Notes: generated by a model not told the origin, from the letters alone. A stretch of 46,362 nucleotides of DNA from Bacteroidaceae bacterium (GCA_024697785.1 JAILEU010000007.1:1-46362), one strand, 5' to 3'. Counted from the stretch's first letter, positions 29,550-37,832 are shown. Made by a program: numbers and translations.

Positions 29550-31142
29550 ATGAAAAAGATTTATTTACTCCTGATTCTTAGCCTGCAAGGCTTGTTCCTC
29601 ACAGCACAGACCGTGAGCATTAACTTGGACGAGCAGAACATCGCCGATGTCCTCACGCCCGAAGTACAGAAGACCGTTACTAAAATCACCCTCAACGGTC
29701 ACATGACGTCGGCGGACTATGCCTTTGTCAACGACTGCTCCAAACTAGAACTACTGGACATGACCGATGTCATCACCGACAGCATTCCCCCATACAGCTT
29801 AATAAAGCAAAAGCCTTTAGCAAACCTTTATCTCCCGAAGATAAAAACTCTTTTTTATGCCAATGCTGTTAAAAATACATATTTAGAAAATTGGGGGCGA
29901 AATGGAGAAGATTTATGGATGGACTTTGACGATGATGTAACCGTTCATGTAACGGGAGATTTTCCTGAAATAGGAATTGGGGAGCGAAACAATAATAGGC
30001 AAGTGCTGTTTACTATTGAAAAGAATAATTCCCGTTATGTCGAAACAGAAGATGGACTCATTTATTCTGCCGATGGCGATACGCTCGTTTATTATGGTCC
30101 GAAAGACTTTTATGATTGGAGAGAATTAGTCGAAAAAGGATTAGACCACTTTAATGTCAAAGTCATTGCCCCGTTTGCGTTTGCTTATCAGCAATTAGAA
30201 GGTGGAATATCATTAACTTTCTCCGACCGGCTTGAAGTAATCAGTCAGCATGCTTTTGAAGGTATAACGTGGCTTTATACTATGGGTAATACATGGGTAA
30301 CCGCAGACCTGGATGTTTATTTAGGTGAAAGACCGCCTCGGGTTGATGGCATTGTTTCTTTGAACACTACTGATTACCAGAGAAAAAATGGTAGCATAAG
30401 ATTTATAGTGCCTAGTATGCGTACTTATTTAGAAAACTCTTGTCTTTGGGCAGAGGCTCCTATAATGGAAGAGAGCTATCTTTGGATGATTGAATATAAT
30501 AGTAACGACAGAAGGAATTATACGTATCGCGATTCGAACAACAACGTCCTCTATTACGAACCTCCTCATGTCATAAAGACCGAATGGTATAGTAAAACAT
30601 ATAATGTGGAAAACATAGAGTTTACAAAAACAACGGAAGGTACCGACTCTATAATCTCAACAGACATAGAAGTAGAATATGGTTCTTATTATATGTTTAT
30701 AATTGCGTGGAAAACAATTGTTGACGAATCCGGAGTTTCCGCAGATTGGAATCCCTGCCATTATGTCGAATATCATGATACCATCTACAGCCCTATTCCC
30801 GATGACGATGAACTGGACTACGACTTTGAAATTTACGACGACGACGGCAATCTGGTATTCTCTTCCCGTCGGAAAGGCGACAAAGGCAGCACAGAACACT
30901 TGAACGGGACATTGACCAACGTGCCAAAGAGCCAGCAGGGCGACCTGAAAAGTCGCACCAGAGGCAGGCGTTTCGGCGAATCGCCTTGGAAGAGCCAGCG
31001 CGTCAACTTCGGCGCCACAGGCATCCGTCCGCTTGATGCCAGCTTCGCAAACAACTCTCTCTACGACCTCACGGGCCGTCCGACGGACGGTACACGGAAG
31101 GGAATCTACATCAAGGAAGGAAAGAAGATCTGGGTGAGGTAA
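29550..31142 (+). CDS. Secreted BspA-like (leucine-rich-repeat type) protein with mosaic composition
   Basis: A 530-residue exported protein of unknown function, with a signal peptide ending LFLTAQ (residue 20). The N-terminal KITLNGHMTSADYAFVNDCS and LELLDMTDV match the cap of Bacteroidales leucine-rich surface proteins, and LEVISQHAFEGITWLYTMG looks like a degenerate BspA repeat. The C-terminal tail (SLYDLTGRPTDGTRKGIYIK) is a common ending of Prevotella exported proteins. The first 230 bases and the last 350 have the GC-rich style of the neighbours, but about 29790-30780 is clearly AT-rich, suggesting that the centre was acquired or exchanged. It begins 14 bases after the TPR regulator. 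Confidence 0.7.
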   Translation: MKKIYLLLILSLQGLFLTAQTVSINLDEQNIADVLTPEVQKTVTKITLNGHMTSADYAFVNDCSKLELLDMTDVITDSIPPYSLIKQKPLANLYLPKIKTLFYANAVKNTYLENWGRNGEDLWMDFDDDVTVHVTGDFPEIGIGERNNNRQVLFTIEKNNSRYVETEDGLIYSADGDTLVYYGPKDFYDWRELVEKGLDHFNVKVIAPFAFAYQQLEGGISLTFSDRLEVISQHAFEGITWLYTMGNTWVTADLDVYLGERPPRVDGIVSLNTTDYQRKNGSIRFIVPSMRTYLENSCLWAEAPIMEESYLWMIEYNSNDRRNYTYRDSNNNVLYYEPPHVIKTEWYSKTYNVENIEFTKTTEGTDSIISTDIEVEYGSYYMFIIAWKTIVDESGVSADWNPCHYVEYHDTIYSPIPDDDELDYDFEIYDDDGNLVFSSRRKGDKGSTEHLNGTLTNVPKSQQGDLKSRTRGRRFGESPWKSQRVNFGATGIRPLDASFANNSLYDLTGRPTDGTRKGIYIKEGKKIWVR

Positions 31143-31230
31143 AAGAGAAAGGAAGATACGGCAGCAAAACACACCAACCAAGAAAAGACTTAACAATTAT
31201 ACCGGTCTTAAAAAGCTTACTTTTTTCAAT

Positions 31231-31264
31231 GCGATGCGGCAGGCGATCAGCTATGCCGCATCGC
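31231..31264. repeat. 11-bp perfect inverted repeat
   Basis: GCGATGCGGCA, a 12-base loop, TGCCGCATCGC. It lies 88 bases after the BspA-like stop; there is no T-run, so it is not an obvious terminator. Confidence 0.75.
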
Positions 31265-31370
31265 CACTTTTTGTCCCTCTCCTCGAAAATCGCTTTTCAA
31301 ATGAATGGCTGTTTCGTTCCTTCGTGGCTATAGGAAACAACAGCAATTTGTCATCAATCTCCACGTCCGC

Positions 31371-31475
31371 AGAGTTAAACGCTGTTCGCTCAGAATCAAA
31401 CGCTGCGAGAATAGAATCAAACGCTACGGAAATAGAATCAAACGCTGCGCGCTCAGAATCAAACGTTGTCATCAC
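31371..31475. repeat. 21-bp tandem repeat, five copies
   Basis: Five 21-bp units starting at 31371, 31392, 31413, 31434 and 31455, with core AGAATCAAACGCTGCG. The length is a multiple of three, so several frames on both strands stay open through it (for example ESNAARI heptads on the plus strand and FDSERAA on the minus). Confidence 0.88.
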
Positions 31476-31542
31476 GGCGTCAAGCGCCAGCCTATACTCT
31501 TTTTCTCGTCTCCATTTTAGAGGTTTTTCGCAAAAAAATGCC

Positions 31543-31998
31543 AACACCTACCTAAACTCTTATAATCAACTATAGTATAATGTATTAACCCAGGTAGGTG
31601 TTTCTCAAACACCTACCTAACACCTACCTAACACCTACCTAACACCTACCCAACACCTACCTAAAGAGCAAACGTTCAAGTTCCGGAAGACATATAATGA
31701 AGCCTGAGTTAAGGCTAAGAAAGGTTGATTCACGACTTGTTTTTGTCACATCTCGCCGCATCTCGGCCAACTGTAGAGACGCGACATGTCGCGTCTTCTT
31801 TTTTGCCCTCTTTTTTCCAAGATTCTTGTCTTGCAAGGACTCTCTATGCCATAAAACCCCGAAAAAAGGTAACTGATGAGGTAGGTGTCAGGTAGGTGTC
31901 AGGTAGGTGTTAGGTAGGTGTTAGGTAGGTGTTTTGCAAACACCTACCTAATCCAACGTCTTGCGGTACAATTTGTTACAAGGATTCAGGTAGGTGTT
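31543..31998. repeat. Large symmetric fold-back element built of 11-bp units
   Basis: The unit is AACACCTACCT or its complement AGGTAGGTGTT. The left array (31592-31662) has one inverted copy, a CTC spacer and five direct copies. The right array (31879-31949) is the mirror image: five copies, a short spacer and one inverted copy. Single outer copies lie at 31543-31553 and 31988-31998, each 38 bases from its array. Everything is symmetric about 31770.5. Similarity continues outward into the flanks (AAAAAATG near the left end, CATTTTTT near the right). It lies in the 998-base gap 31143-32140, in which I see no convincing gene. Confidence 0.9.
31777..31796. repeat. Perfect 20-bp palindrome followed by a T-rich tract
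   Basis: AGACGCGAC and ATGTCGCGTCT form a perfect palindrome near the centre of the fold-back element, followed by TCTTTTTT and another T-run. It resembles a dispersed palindrome (GTAGAGACGCGACATGTCGC type) known to me from other genomes. It could act as a terminator. Confidence 0.7.
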
Positions 31999-32140
31999 GG
32001 CCATTTTTTCAAAAAAACTATATAAATATAAGAACTTCCACAAAGCTCCCGTTCCTTCGGAGGCTTGGATAATGGAAGAGATAGTTGACCTATGTAGATA
32101 AGCTAATGATCTACATAAATCTAAAAAATAGGATTTTGAG

Positions 32141-32629
32141 TTATTTTTCAGCCCAGGTGCAGTAGGGATGGCAGGAGATGAAGCCGTTGTAATAGCGGGG
32201 GTCGCCCGTGACTTCGGTTCCGAGGAAGGGTGGGGCGAGGTATGGCTCGTCGGGCGCAGCCAGCTCTATTTCGGCGAATACGAGACCTTCGTTGCCGTCG
32301 TGGAACTCATCGACCTCGACGGTGTGGCGGCCGTCGGGGGCGGGGACGAGCCAGCGGGTCTTGACGATACGGCCGGGCTGGCAGATGGCGAAAAGCTCAA
32401 GGCCCTCGCCGTAGGGTATCTCGCGCTCCCACTCGTAGCGGCTGATGCCGTCGTCCGAGGGGCCTTTGATGGTGAGGTAGGCTTTCTTTCCGTCGGCGTA
32501 GCTGCGCAGGCGGATGCGGACGGTGCGCCCGTGGCCGCGGCTGATGTAGCCCTGCAGGATGTCGCTGTGGCTGACGGCGAGCTGCTTGTAGCTGTCGTCG
32601 AGGACGAGGAACTTGCGTTCTATTTCCAT
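32141..32629 (-). CDS. CYTH domain protein
   Basis: A 162-residue protein of the CYTH superfamily (class IV adenylate cyclase / thiamine triphosphatase fold), which acts on triphosphate substrates with divalent metals. The signature EIERKFLV is at residues 2-9. Further charged strands follow: RTVRIRLRSYADGKKAYLTI, RYEWEREIPYGEGLEL, RIVKTRWLVP, HTVEVDEFHDGNEGLVFAEI. Single-domain bacterial members often hydrolyse inorganic triphosphate; the substrate here is unknown. The start is the ATG at 32629, just before EIERKF; upstream codons fall in the repeat region. It lies 57 bases downstream of prfB on the same strand. Confidence 0.9.
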   Translation of the reverse strand: MEIERKFLVLDDSYKQLAVSHSDILQGYISRGHGRTVRIRLRSYADGKKAYLTIKGPSDDGISRYEWEREIPYGEGLELFAICQPGRIVKTRWLVPAPDGRHTVEVDEFHDGNEGLVFAEIELAAPDEPYLAPPFLGTEVTGDPRYYNGFISCHPYCTWAEK

Positions 32630-32649
32630 CTTCGTTAACTTCGTTATTA

Positions 32650-32697
32650 GATGTACGATGTACGATGGATAATTTTCAATTATCAATTATCCATTTT
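32650..32697. repeat. 7-bp tandem array (GATGTAC and AATTATC types) overlapping the prfB stop
   Basis: GATGTAC, GATGTAC, GATGGAT, AATTTTC, AATTATC, AATTATC, CATTTT. The prfB stop (32687-32689) and its last codons lie inside it. The AATTATC units match the array at the iorB stop. Confidence 0.85.
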
Positions 32698-33799
32698 CCT
32701 GTGCGCCCATGAGCCAGGCTTTGATGAAGCCGTCTATCTTGCCGTCCATCACGGCGGCGACGTCGCTGGTCTGGTAGCCGGTGCGGTGGTCCTTCACGCG
32801 GCGGTCGTCGAAGACGTAGGAGCGTATCTGCGAGCCCCATTCGATTTTCTTCTTTCCGGCCTCCACCTTCGCCTGCTCCTCCATACGGTGCTGGAGCTCA
32901 CGGTCGTAGAGCTGCGAGCGCAGCAGACGGAGGGCGTTCTCCTTGTTCTTGGGCTGGTCGCGCGTCTCGGTGTTCTCAATGAGGATTTCCTCCTCCTGGC
33001 CCGTGTAAGGGTCTTTATACTGGTATCGCAGGCGCACGCCGCTGGAGACCTTGTTGACGTTCTGTCCGCCTGCGCCACCGCTGCGGAAGTAGTCCCACGA
33101 CAGCTTCGAGTTGTCGATTTCGACCTCGATGCTGTCGTCCACGAGGGGTGTGGCGAAGACGCTGGCGAAGGAGGTCATGCGCTTGCCCTGGGCGTTGTAG
33201 GGGCTGACGCGGACGAGGCGGTGGACGCCGTTCTCGCCCTTCAGGTAGCCGTAGGCATAGGGGCCCTCGACCTGTATGGTGACCGTCTTGATGCCCGCCT
33301 CATCGCCGTCCTGCAGATTCTGGATGGAGGTCTTGTAGCCGTTCTGCTCGGCCCAGCGCAGGTACATGCGCATCAGCATCTGTGCCCAGTCCTGTGCCTC
33401 GGTGCCGCCGGCTCCGCTGTTGATCTTCAGCACGCAGTCCATGTTGTCGGCCTCGTCGCGTAGCATGTTCTTCAGCTCAAGCGCCTCGATGGCACGGATG
33501 GTCTTGTCGTAGGCCTCGTCCACCTCGGCCTCGGTCACCAGATCGTCGCGGTAGAAGTCCATGGACAGCTCCAGCTCGTCGCAGAGCGACTTGACTTCCT
33601 TGTAGCTGTCGATCCATCCCTGCAACGCCTTGACTTTCTTCATCTGTGCCTCGGCCTTCTTGGCATCGTCCCAGAACCCTGGCACCTGTGTGCGCAGCTG
33701 CTCCTCTTCCACCTGGATGAGCTTGTCGTCGATGGCTAGATAGCGGTGGAGCGCCTCCACGCGCTCGCGCGCATCCTTCAGTTGGTCTTGTGTAATCAT
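32687..33799 (-). CDS. prfB: Peptide chain release factor 2
   Basis: Class I release factor for UGA and UAA stops. In 370 residues, the GGQ motif that triggers peptidyl-tRNA hydrolysis is at 244-246 (RSGGAGGQNVNKVSSG). The codon-recognition tripeptide, SPF in E. coli, reads SPY at 199-201 (RVSPYNAQGKR). Many bacterial prfB genes need a +1 frameshift at a UGA near codon 25. Here the corresponding segment, HRYLAIDDK, is read straight through without a stop. The start is the ATG of MITQDQL; a further upstream start would include the promoter. Confidence 0.95.
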   Translation of the reverse strand: MITQDQLKDARERVEALHRYLAIDDKLIQVEEEQLRTQVPGFWDDAKKAEAQMKKVKALQGWIDSYKEVKSLCDELELSMDFYRDDLVTEAEVDEAYDKTIRAIEALELKNMLRDEADNMDCVLKINSGAGGTEAQDWAQMLMRMYLRWAEQNGYKTSIQNLQDGDEAGIKTVTIQVEGPYAYGYLKGENGVHRLVRVSPYNAQGKRMTSFASVFATPLVDDSIEVEIDNSKLSWDYFRSGGAGGQNVNKVSSGVRLRYQYKDPYTGQEEEILIENTETRDQPKNKENALRLLRSQLYDRELQHRMEEQAKVEAGKKKIEWGSQIRSYVFDDRRVKDHRTGYQTSDVAAVMDGKIDGFIKAWLMGAQENG

Positions 33800-33822
33800 T
33801 GTCGTATTTTGGTTTCGAGGTG

Positions 33823-33830
33823 CAAAGATA
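33823..33830 (-). promoter_or_regulatory. -7 box for prfB
   Basis: On the minus strand TATCTTTG is 23 bases upstream of the prfB ATG. Confidence 0.6.
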
Positions 33831-33891
33831 GTCATTCTTTTTGATTTTTCAGGCGTTCGCCGTAGAAATCAGCCGATTTTCATGCTGCTCA

Positions 33892-33975
33892 TCGCGCGCG
33901 CACGCGTACCTTATATTATATTGTGTCCTGTTGTCGGCCTCCAGTCGCGCGCGCATGTGCGTACCTTTATTATTA
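33892..33975. repeat. Duplicated alternating purine-pyrimidine tract
   Basis: Two direct copies of a segment starting TCGCGCGCGCA, then a CG/TG-alternating part and GTACCTT with a TTATTAT-type tail (33892-33920 and 33945-33975). Both copies could adopt Z-form DNA. They lie in the 288-base gap between prfB and the DUF3467 gene. Confidence 0.7.
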
Positions 33976-34028
33976 CCGTGCCCTGCCCCGATAGTGGGTT
34001 GTCCCCGTTCAGAAACACGCGTTTTTCG

Positions 34029-34059
34029 TTGGCAGTTTCGGCGGAAAGCCGTATCTTCG
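34029..34059 (+). promoter_or_regulatory. Probable promoter of the DUF3467 gene
   Basis: TTG (34029-34031), 20 bases, then TATCTTCG (34052-34059), one mismatch from TAnnTTTG, 28 bases before the ATG. Confidence 0.5.
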
Positions 34060-34087
34060 CGCCAGAAATCATTCAACAATATAAACT

Positions 34088-34408
34088 ATGGACAACAAGA
34101 ACCCTAATTCCAATCAGTTCCAGATTGAACTGAAGCCCGAAGTCGCCGAAGGCACCTATGCCAACCTTGCCATTATCTCCCACAGCTCGAGCGAGTTTGT
34201 GGTCGATTTCGTGCGCGTGCTGCCTGGCGTACAGAAAGGCCAGGTCAAGAGCCGTGTCATCCTCACCCCCGAACACGCCAAGCGTCTGCTGCTCGCCCTG
34301 CAGGACAACATCAGCAAATACGAGAACACGTTTGGCCCCATCCGCCTGCCCGAAAACCGCAGCAACACCTTCGTTCCCCCCGCCGGCGCCTTCAAGGGCG
34401 AGGCTTAA
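34088..34408 (+). CDS. DUF3467 family protein
   Basis: A 106-residue protein of the DUF3467 family, small beta-rich cytoplasmic proteins without a known function that are widespread in Bacteroidetes. Family features are EGTYANLAIISHSSSEFVVD, followed by RVLPG and RVILTPEHAKRLLLALQDNI (about residues 56-75). It has no signal peptide. It stands as a single gene between its own promoter and a strong terminator, directly before the ribosomal operon. Confidence 0.88.
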   Translation: MDNKNPNSNQFQIELKPEVAEGTYANLAIISHSSSEFVVDFVRVLPGVQKGQVKSRVILTPEHAKRLLLALQDNISKYENTFGPIRLPENRSNTFVPPAGAFKGEA

Positions 34409-34442
34409 GGAATCCTGCCGCTGAAAGTCACTCCCCCCCTCG

Positions 34443-34490
34443 CTCGGATAGCTCAGACGAAACTGGGCTATCCGAGCCTCCTTTTTTTAA
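34443..34490 (+). terminator. Rho-independent terminator of the DUF3467 gene
   Basis: CTCGGATAGC...GCTATCCGAG is a 10-bp perfect stem (34443-34476) with extra inner pairs, followed by CCTCCTTTTTTT. Confidence 0.9.
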
Positions 34491-34650
34491 GGGTCAACCC
34501 GTCCGAATACCCCAACAGCCTGAGGGGAATCGTCGGCCTGTGTTTGCGCAAATGAGGGAGAGATTCTAGCAAAAAGCCGCCTTTTTTTGCTTTTTTAGGT
34601 TTTTTTTATAAAAAACTCCGCATTTCCATTGCCGGATGAAAAAAAAATCG

Positions 34651-34658
34651 TATCTTTG
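34651..34658 (+). promoter_or_regulatory. -7 box of the str/S10/spc operon
   Basis: TATCTTTG, the consensus -7 box, after an A/T-rich stretch. It leaves a 70-base A-rich leader before rpsL without a Shine-Dalgarno sequence. The 240 bases between the terminator and this box hold no gene. Confidence 0.7.
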
Positions 34659-34728
34659 CACCCCAAAATGAAGAGACTGCACCAAAAGAATACAATTTCA
34701 ATTATATAACTAAAAACAACTTAAAACA

Positions 34729-35115
34729 ATGCCAACCATCGAACAACTTGTGCGCAAAGGTCGCACGGTGCTGAAAGACAAGAGCAAGAGCCCTGCGCTG
34801 GACAGCTGCCCTCAGCGTCGCGGTGTCTGTGTTCGTGTTTACACCACCACCCCCAAGAAGCCTAACTCGGCTATGCGTAAGGTCGCCCGCGTGCGACTCA
34901 CCAATCTCAAGGAAGTCAACAGCTACATTCCTGGCGAGGGCCACAACCTGCAGGAGCATAGCATCGTCCTCGTCCGTGGCGGACGTGTGAAGGATCTTCC
35001 CGGTGTCCGTTACCACATCGTCCGCGGTACGCTCGACACCGCCGGCGTCGCCAACCGTACACAGCGTCGTAGCAAGTATGGTGCCAAACGACCCAAAGCC
35101 GCAAAGAAAAAATAA
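34729..35115 (+). CDS. rpsL: 30S ribosomal protein S12
   Basis: Decoding-centre protein of the small subunit, 128 residues. The loop [13 protein letters not shown] carries K43 and the later [13 protein letters not shown] carries K88 in E. coli numbering; both are wild type, so the usual streptomycin-resistance changes are absent. It is the first gene of the operon, with an A-rich leader (ACTTAAAACA before the ATG). Confidence 0.97.
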   Translation: MPTIEQLVRKGRTVLKDKSKSPALDSCPQRRGVCVRVYTTTPKKPNSAMRKVARVRLTNLKEVNSYIPGEGHNLQEHSIVLVRGGRVKDLPGVRYHIVRGTLDTAGVANRTQRRSKYGAKRPKAAKKK

Positions 35116-35198
35116 TTCAACCCCAAAATCATTCAAGGTGGAGTAAACCCGTCCCAGCGGGGACGTGTTGAAGCAACCAGCCAAACAACAAGTAAACA

Positions 35199-35675
35199 AT
35201 GAGAAAAGCAAAACCCAAAAAGCGGGTCATCCTTCCCGACCCCGTCTACGGAGATGTCAAGGTCTCCAAGTTCGTCAATCACCTCATGTATGACGGCAAG
35301 AAGAACACAAGCTACGAAATCTTCTACAACGCCCTCAACATCGTTGGCACCAAGATGGCCGACAATGAGCTCAGCAGTCTTGAAATCTGGAAAAAAGCCC
35401 TCGACAACATCACTCCCCAGGTGGAGGTGAAGAGCCGTCGTATCGGCGGTGCCACGTTCCAGGTTCCTACCGAAATCCGTCCCGACCGTAAGGAAAGCGT
35501 TTCTATGAAGAACATGATCAGCTTCGCCCGCAAACGCGGCGGCAAGACCATGGCCGACAAGCTCGCAGCTGAAATCATGGATGCCTTCAACAACCAGGGC
35601 GGCGCCTTCAAGCGTAAAGAGGATATGCACCGCATGGCCGAGGCCAACCGTGCCTTCGCACACTTCCGCTTCTAA
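35199..35675 (+). CDS. rpsG: 30S ribosomal protein S7
   Basis: A 158-residue head-nucleating protein that binds the 3' domain of 16S r[21 protein letters not shown] at the start, [19 protein letters not shown] in the middle and the C-terminal [13 protein letters not shown] are family hallmarks. It follows rpsL by 83 bases, a longer gap than elsewhere in the operon, with an A/C-rich start region and no Shine-Dalgarno sequence. Confidence 0.97.
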   Translation: MRKAKPKKRVILPDPVYGDVKVSKFVNHLMYDGKKNTSYEIFYNALNIVGTKMADNELSSLEIWKKALDNITPQVEVKSRRIGGATFQVPTEIRPDRKESVSMKNMISFARKRGGKTMADKLAAEIMDAFNNQGGAFKRKEDMHRMAEANRAFAHFRF

Positions 35676-35714
35676 TAACCTTCGCGCAGCGAAAATAAAC
35701 CCAACAGTCACTAC

Positions 35715-37832
35715 ATGTCGCACAACGACCTCCATCTCACCCGCAACATCGGCATCATGGCTCACATCGATGCCGGTAAGACCACTACGTCCGAGCGCAT
35801 ACTCTACTACACGGGCCTGACCCATAAGATAGGCGAGGTGCACGACGGCGCAGCCACTATGGACTGGATGGAACAGGAGCAGGAGCGCGGCATTACCATC
35901 ACTTCCGCTGCCACCACAACCCACTGGAACTGGAACGGCCAGCAGTATAAGATCAACCTCATCGACACTCCGGGACACGTGGACTTCACGGCCGAGGTCG
36001 AGCGCTCGCTTCGCGTCCTCGACGGTGCCGTCGCCACCTTCTGCGCCGTAGGAGGCGTGGAACCCCAGAGCGAGACCGTCTGGCGCCAGGCCGACAAGTA
36101 CGGCGTGCCCCGCATCGCCTACGTCAACAAGATGGACCGCTCGGGCGCTGACTTCTACAGCGTCCACAGCCAGATCCGCGACATCCTCCACGCCAACCCC
36201 TGCCCCGTGGCCATACCCATTGGTGCCGAGGATACCTTCAAGGGTGTCGTTGACCTCATCCGCATGAAAGCCATCTACTGGCACGACGAGACCCTCGGAG
36301 CCGACTACAGCGTCGAGGACATCCCCGAGTCCATGATGGCCGAAGCACAGGAGTGGCACGACAAGCTGCTGGACAACGTCGCCGAGTTCGACGACGACAT
36401 CGCCATGAAGTATCTCGACGATCCCTCGTCCCTCACCGAAGAAGAGGTCATCCGCTGCACACGCATCGGTACCCTCAAGATGGCCGTCGTCCCCATGCTC
36501 TGTGGCTCGTCGTTCAAGAACAAGGGCGTCCAGACGCTGCTTGACTACGTATGCGCCTTCCTGCCTTCGCCCCTCGACACAGACCATATCACGGGCACCA
36601 ATCCCCGCACAGGTGCCGAGGTGGAACGCCGTCCCAGCGACGAAGACCATACGGCTGCCCTTGCCTTCAAGATTGCCGTTGACCCCTATGTCGGACGTCT
36701 CATCTACTTCCGCGTCTATAGCGGCAGCATCAGCGCCGGCAGCTACGTCTTCAATCCCCGCTCGGGCAAGAAGGAACGCGTCAGCCGCATCTTCCAGATG
36801 TTCAGCAATAAGCAGAACCCCGTTGAGGAGATTTCCGCTGGCGACATCGGCGCTGCCGTCGGACTGAAGGACATACGCACGGGCGATACCCTCTGCGACG
36901 AGAACGCCCCCATCGTCCTCGAGTCGATGGACTTCCCCGATCCCGTCATCGGCATCGCCGTCGAGCCTAAGAGCCAGAAGGACATCGACAAGCTGTCCAA
37001 CGGACTCGCCAAGCTGGCCGAGGAAGACCCCACCTTCACCGTACGCACCGACGAACAGACCGGACAGACCATCATCTCGGGCATGGGAGAGCTCCATCTC
37101 GACATCATCCTCGACCGTCTGCGCCGCGAGTTCAACGTGGAGTGCAACCAGGGCAAGCCCCAAGTCAGCTACAAGGAGACCATCACCCGCGAGGTGGAGA
37201 TCCGCGAGGTCTACAAGAAACAGTCAGGCGGACGCGGCAAGTTTGCCGATATTATCGTCAAGGTCGGACCCGTCGATGCCGACTGGACACAGGGCGGACT
37301 GCAGTTCGTCAACGAGGTCAAGGGCGGCAACGTCCCCACCGAGTTCATCCCCAGTGTGGAGAAAGGTTTCCAGACCGCCATGCGTAACGGCGTCCTCGGC
37401 GGATTCCCCGTAGACAGCCTCAAGGTCACCCTCCTCGACGGCTCGTCCCACCCTGTCGACTCCGACCAGCTCTCGTTCGAGATCTGCGCCATGATGGCCT
37501 TCCGCAGCGCCTGCCTCAAGGCCGCACCCGTGCTGCTTGAGCCGCTCATGCGCCTCGAGGTGGTGACACCCGAAGAGAATATGGGCGACGTCATCGGCGA
37601 CCTCAACAAACGCCGCGGACAGGTCGAAGGCATGGAGAACAGCCGTTCAGGCGCTCGCGTCATCAAAGCCAAGGTGCCCCTCGCCGAAATGTTCGGCTAC
37701 GTCACGTCCCTCCGCAACATCACCAGCGGACGCGCTACCAGCACAATGACCTATGACCACCACGAACCCGTCAGCAAGCAGATTGCCCGACAGGTGCTCG
37801 AGGCCATGGGAGGAAGAGTGGAGCTGCTCTGA
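35715..37832 (+). CDS. fusA: Elongation factor G
   Basis: Translocation GTPase, 705 residues, full length. GTPase motifs: [15 protein letters not shown] (G1, about residues 16-30), [16 protein letters not shown] (G3), [10 protein letters not shown] (G4) and [11 protein letters not shown] (G5 region). Later domains show [18 protein letters not shown] and the C-terminal [20 protein letters not shown]. No tuf gene follows, unlike the enterobacterial str operon; rpsJ comes next after 128 bases. Confidence 0.97.
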   Translation: MSHNDLHLTRNIGIMAHIDAGKTTTSERILYYTGLTHKIGEVHDGAATMDWMEQEQERGITITSAATTTHWNWNGQQYKINLIDTPGHVDFTAEVERSLRVLDGAVATFCAVGGVEPQSETVWRQADKYGVPRIAYVNKMDRSGADFYSVHSQIRDILHANPCPVAIPIGAEDTFKGVVDLIRMKAIYWHDETLGADYSVEDIPESMMAEAQEWHDKLLDNVAEFDDDIAMKYLDDPSSLTEEEVIRCTRIGTLKMAVVPMLCGSSFKNKGVQTLLDYVCAFLPSPLDTDHITGTNPRTGAEVERRPSDEDHTAALAFKIAVDPYVGRLIYFRVYSGSISAGSYVFNPRSGKKERVSRIFQMFSNKQNPVEEISAGDIGAAVGLKDIRTGDTLCDENAPIVLESMDFPDPVIGIAVEPKSQKDIDKLSNGLAKLAEEDPTFTVRTDEQTGQTIISGMGELHLDIILDRLRREFNVECNQGKPQVSYKETITREVEIREVYKKQSGGRGKFADIIVKVGPVDADWTQGGLQFVNEVKGGNVPTEFIPSVEKGFQTAMRNGVLGGFPVDSLKVTLLDGSSHPVDSDQLSFEICAMMAFRSACLKAAPVLLEPLMRLEVVTPEENMGDVIGDLNKRRGQVEGMENSRSGARVIKAKVPLAEMFGYVTSLRNITSGRATSTMTYDHHEPVSKQIARQVLEAMGGRVELL

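Noticed and set aside
31234-31575. A 113-codon plus-strand frame (and a 98-codon minus one) over the 21-bp repeats
   Set aside because: Both strands are open only because the repeat is a multiple of three; no promoter, no family, and the frame runs into the fold-back element. Reported as a repeat.
31592-31949. A CRISPR array
   Set aside because: The units are 11 bp, directly adjacent and without unique spacers, and they occur in mirror orientation; no cas genes are present.
31143-32140. A rolling-circle or plasmid-type replication origin with iterons
   Set aside because: No replication initiator gene or DnaA-box cluster is nearby and the surroundings are chromosomal housekeeping genes; kept only as an alternative reading of the repeat.
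35133-37163. A 676-codon open frame on the minus strand opposite fusA and rpsG
   Set aside because: It mirrors highly conserved coding DNA; the long opening reflects GC-rich codon bias, its residues are Val/Gly/Ala/Asp-rich and resemble no family.
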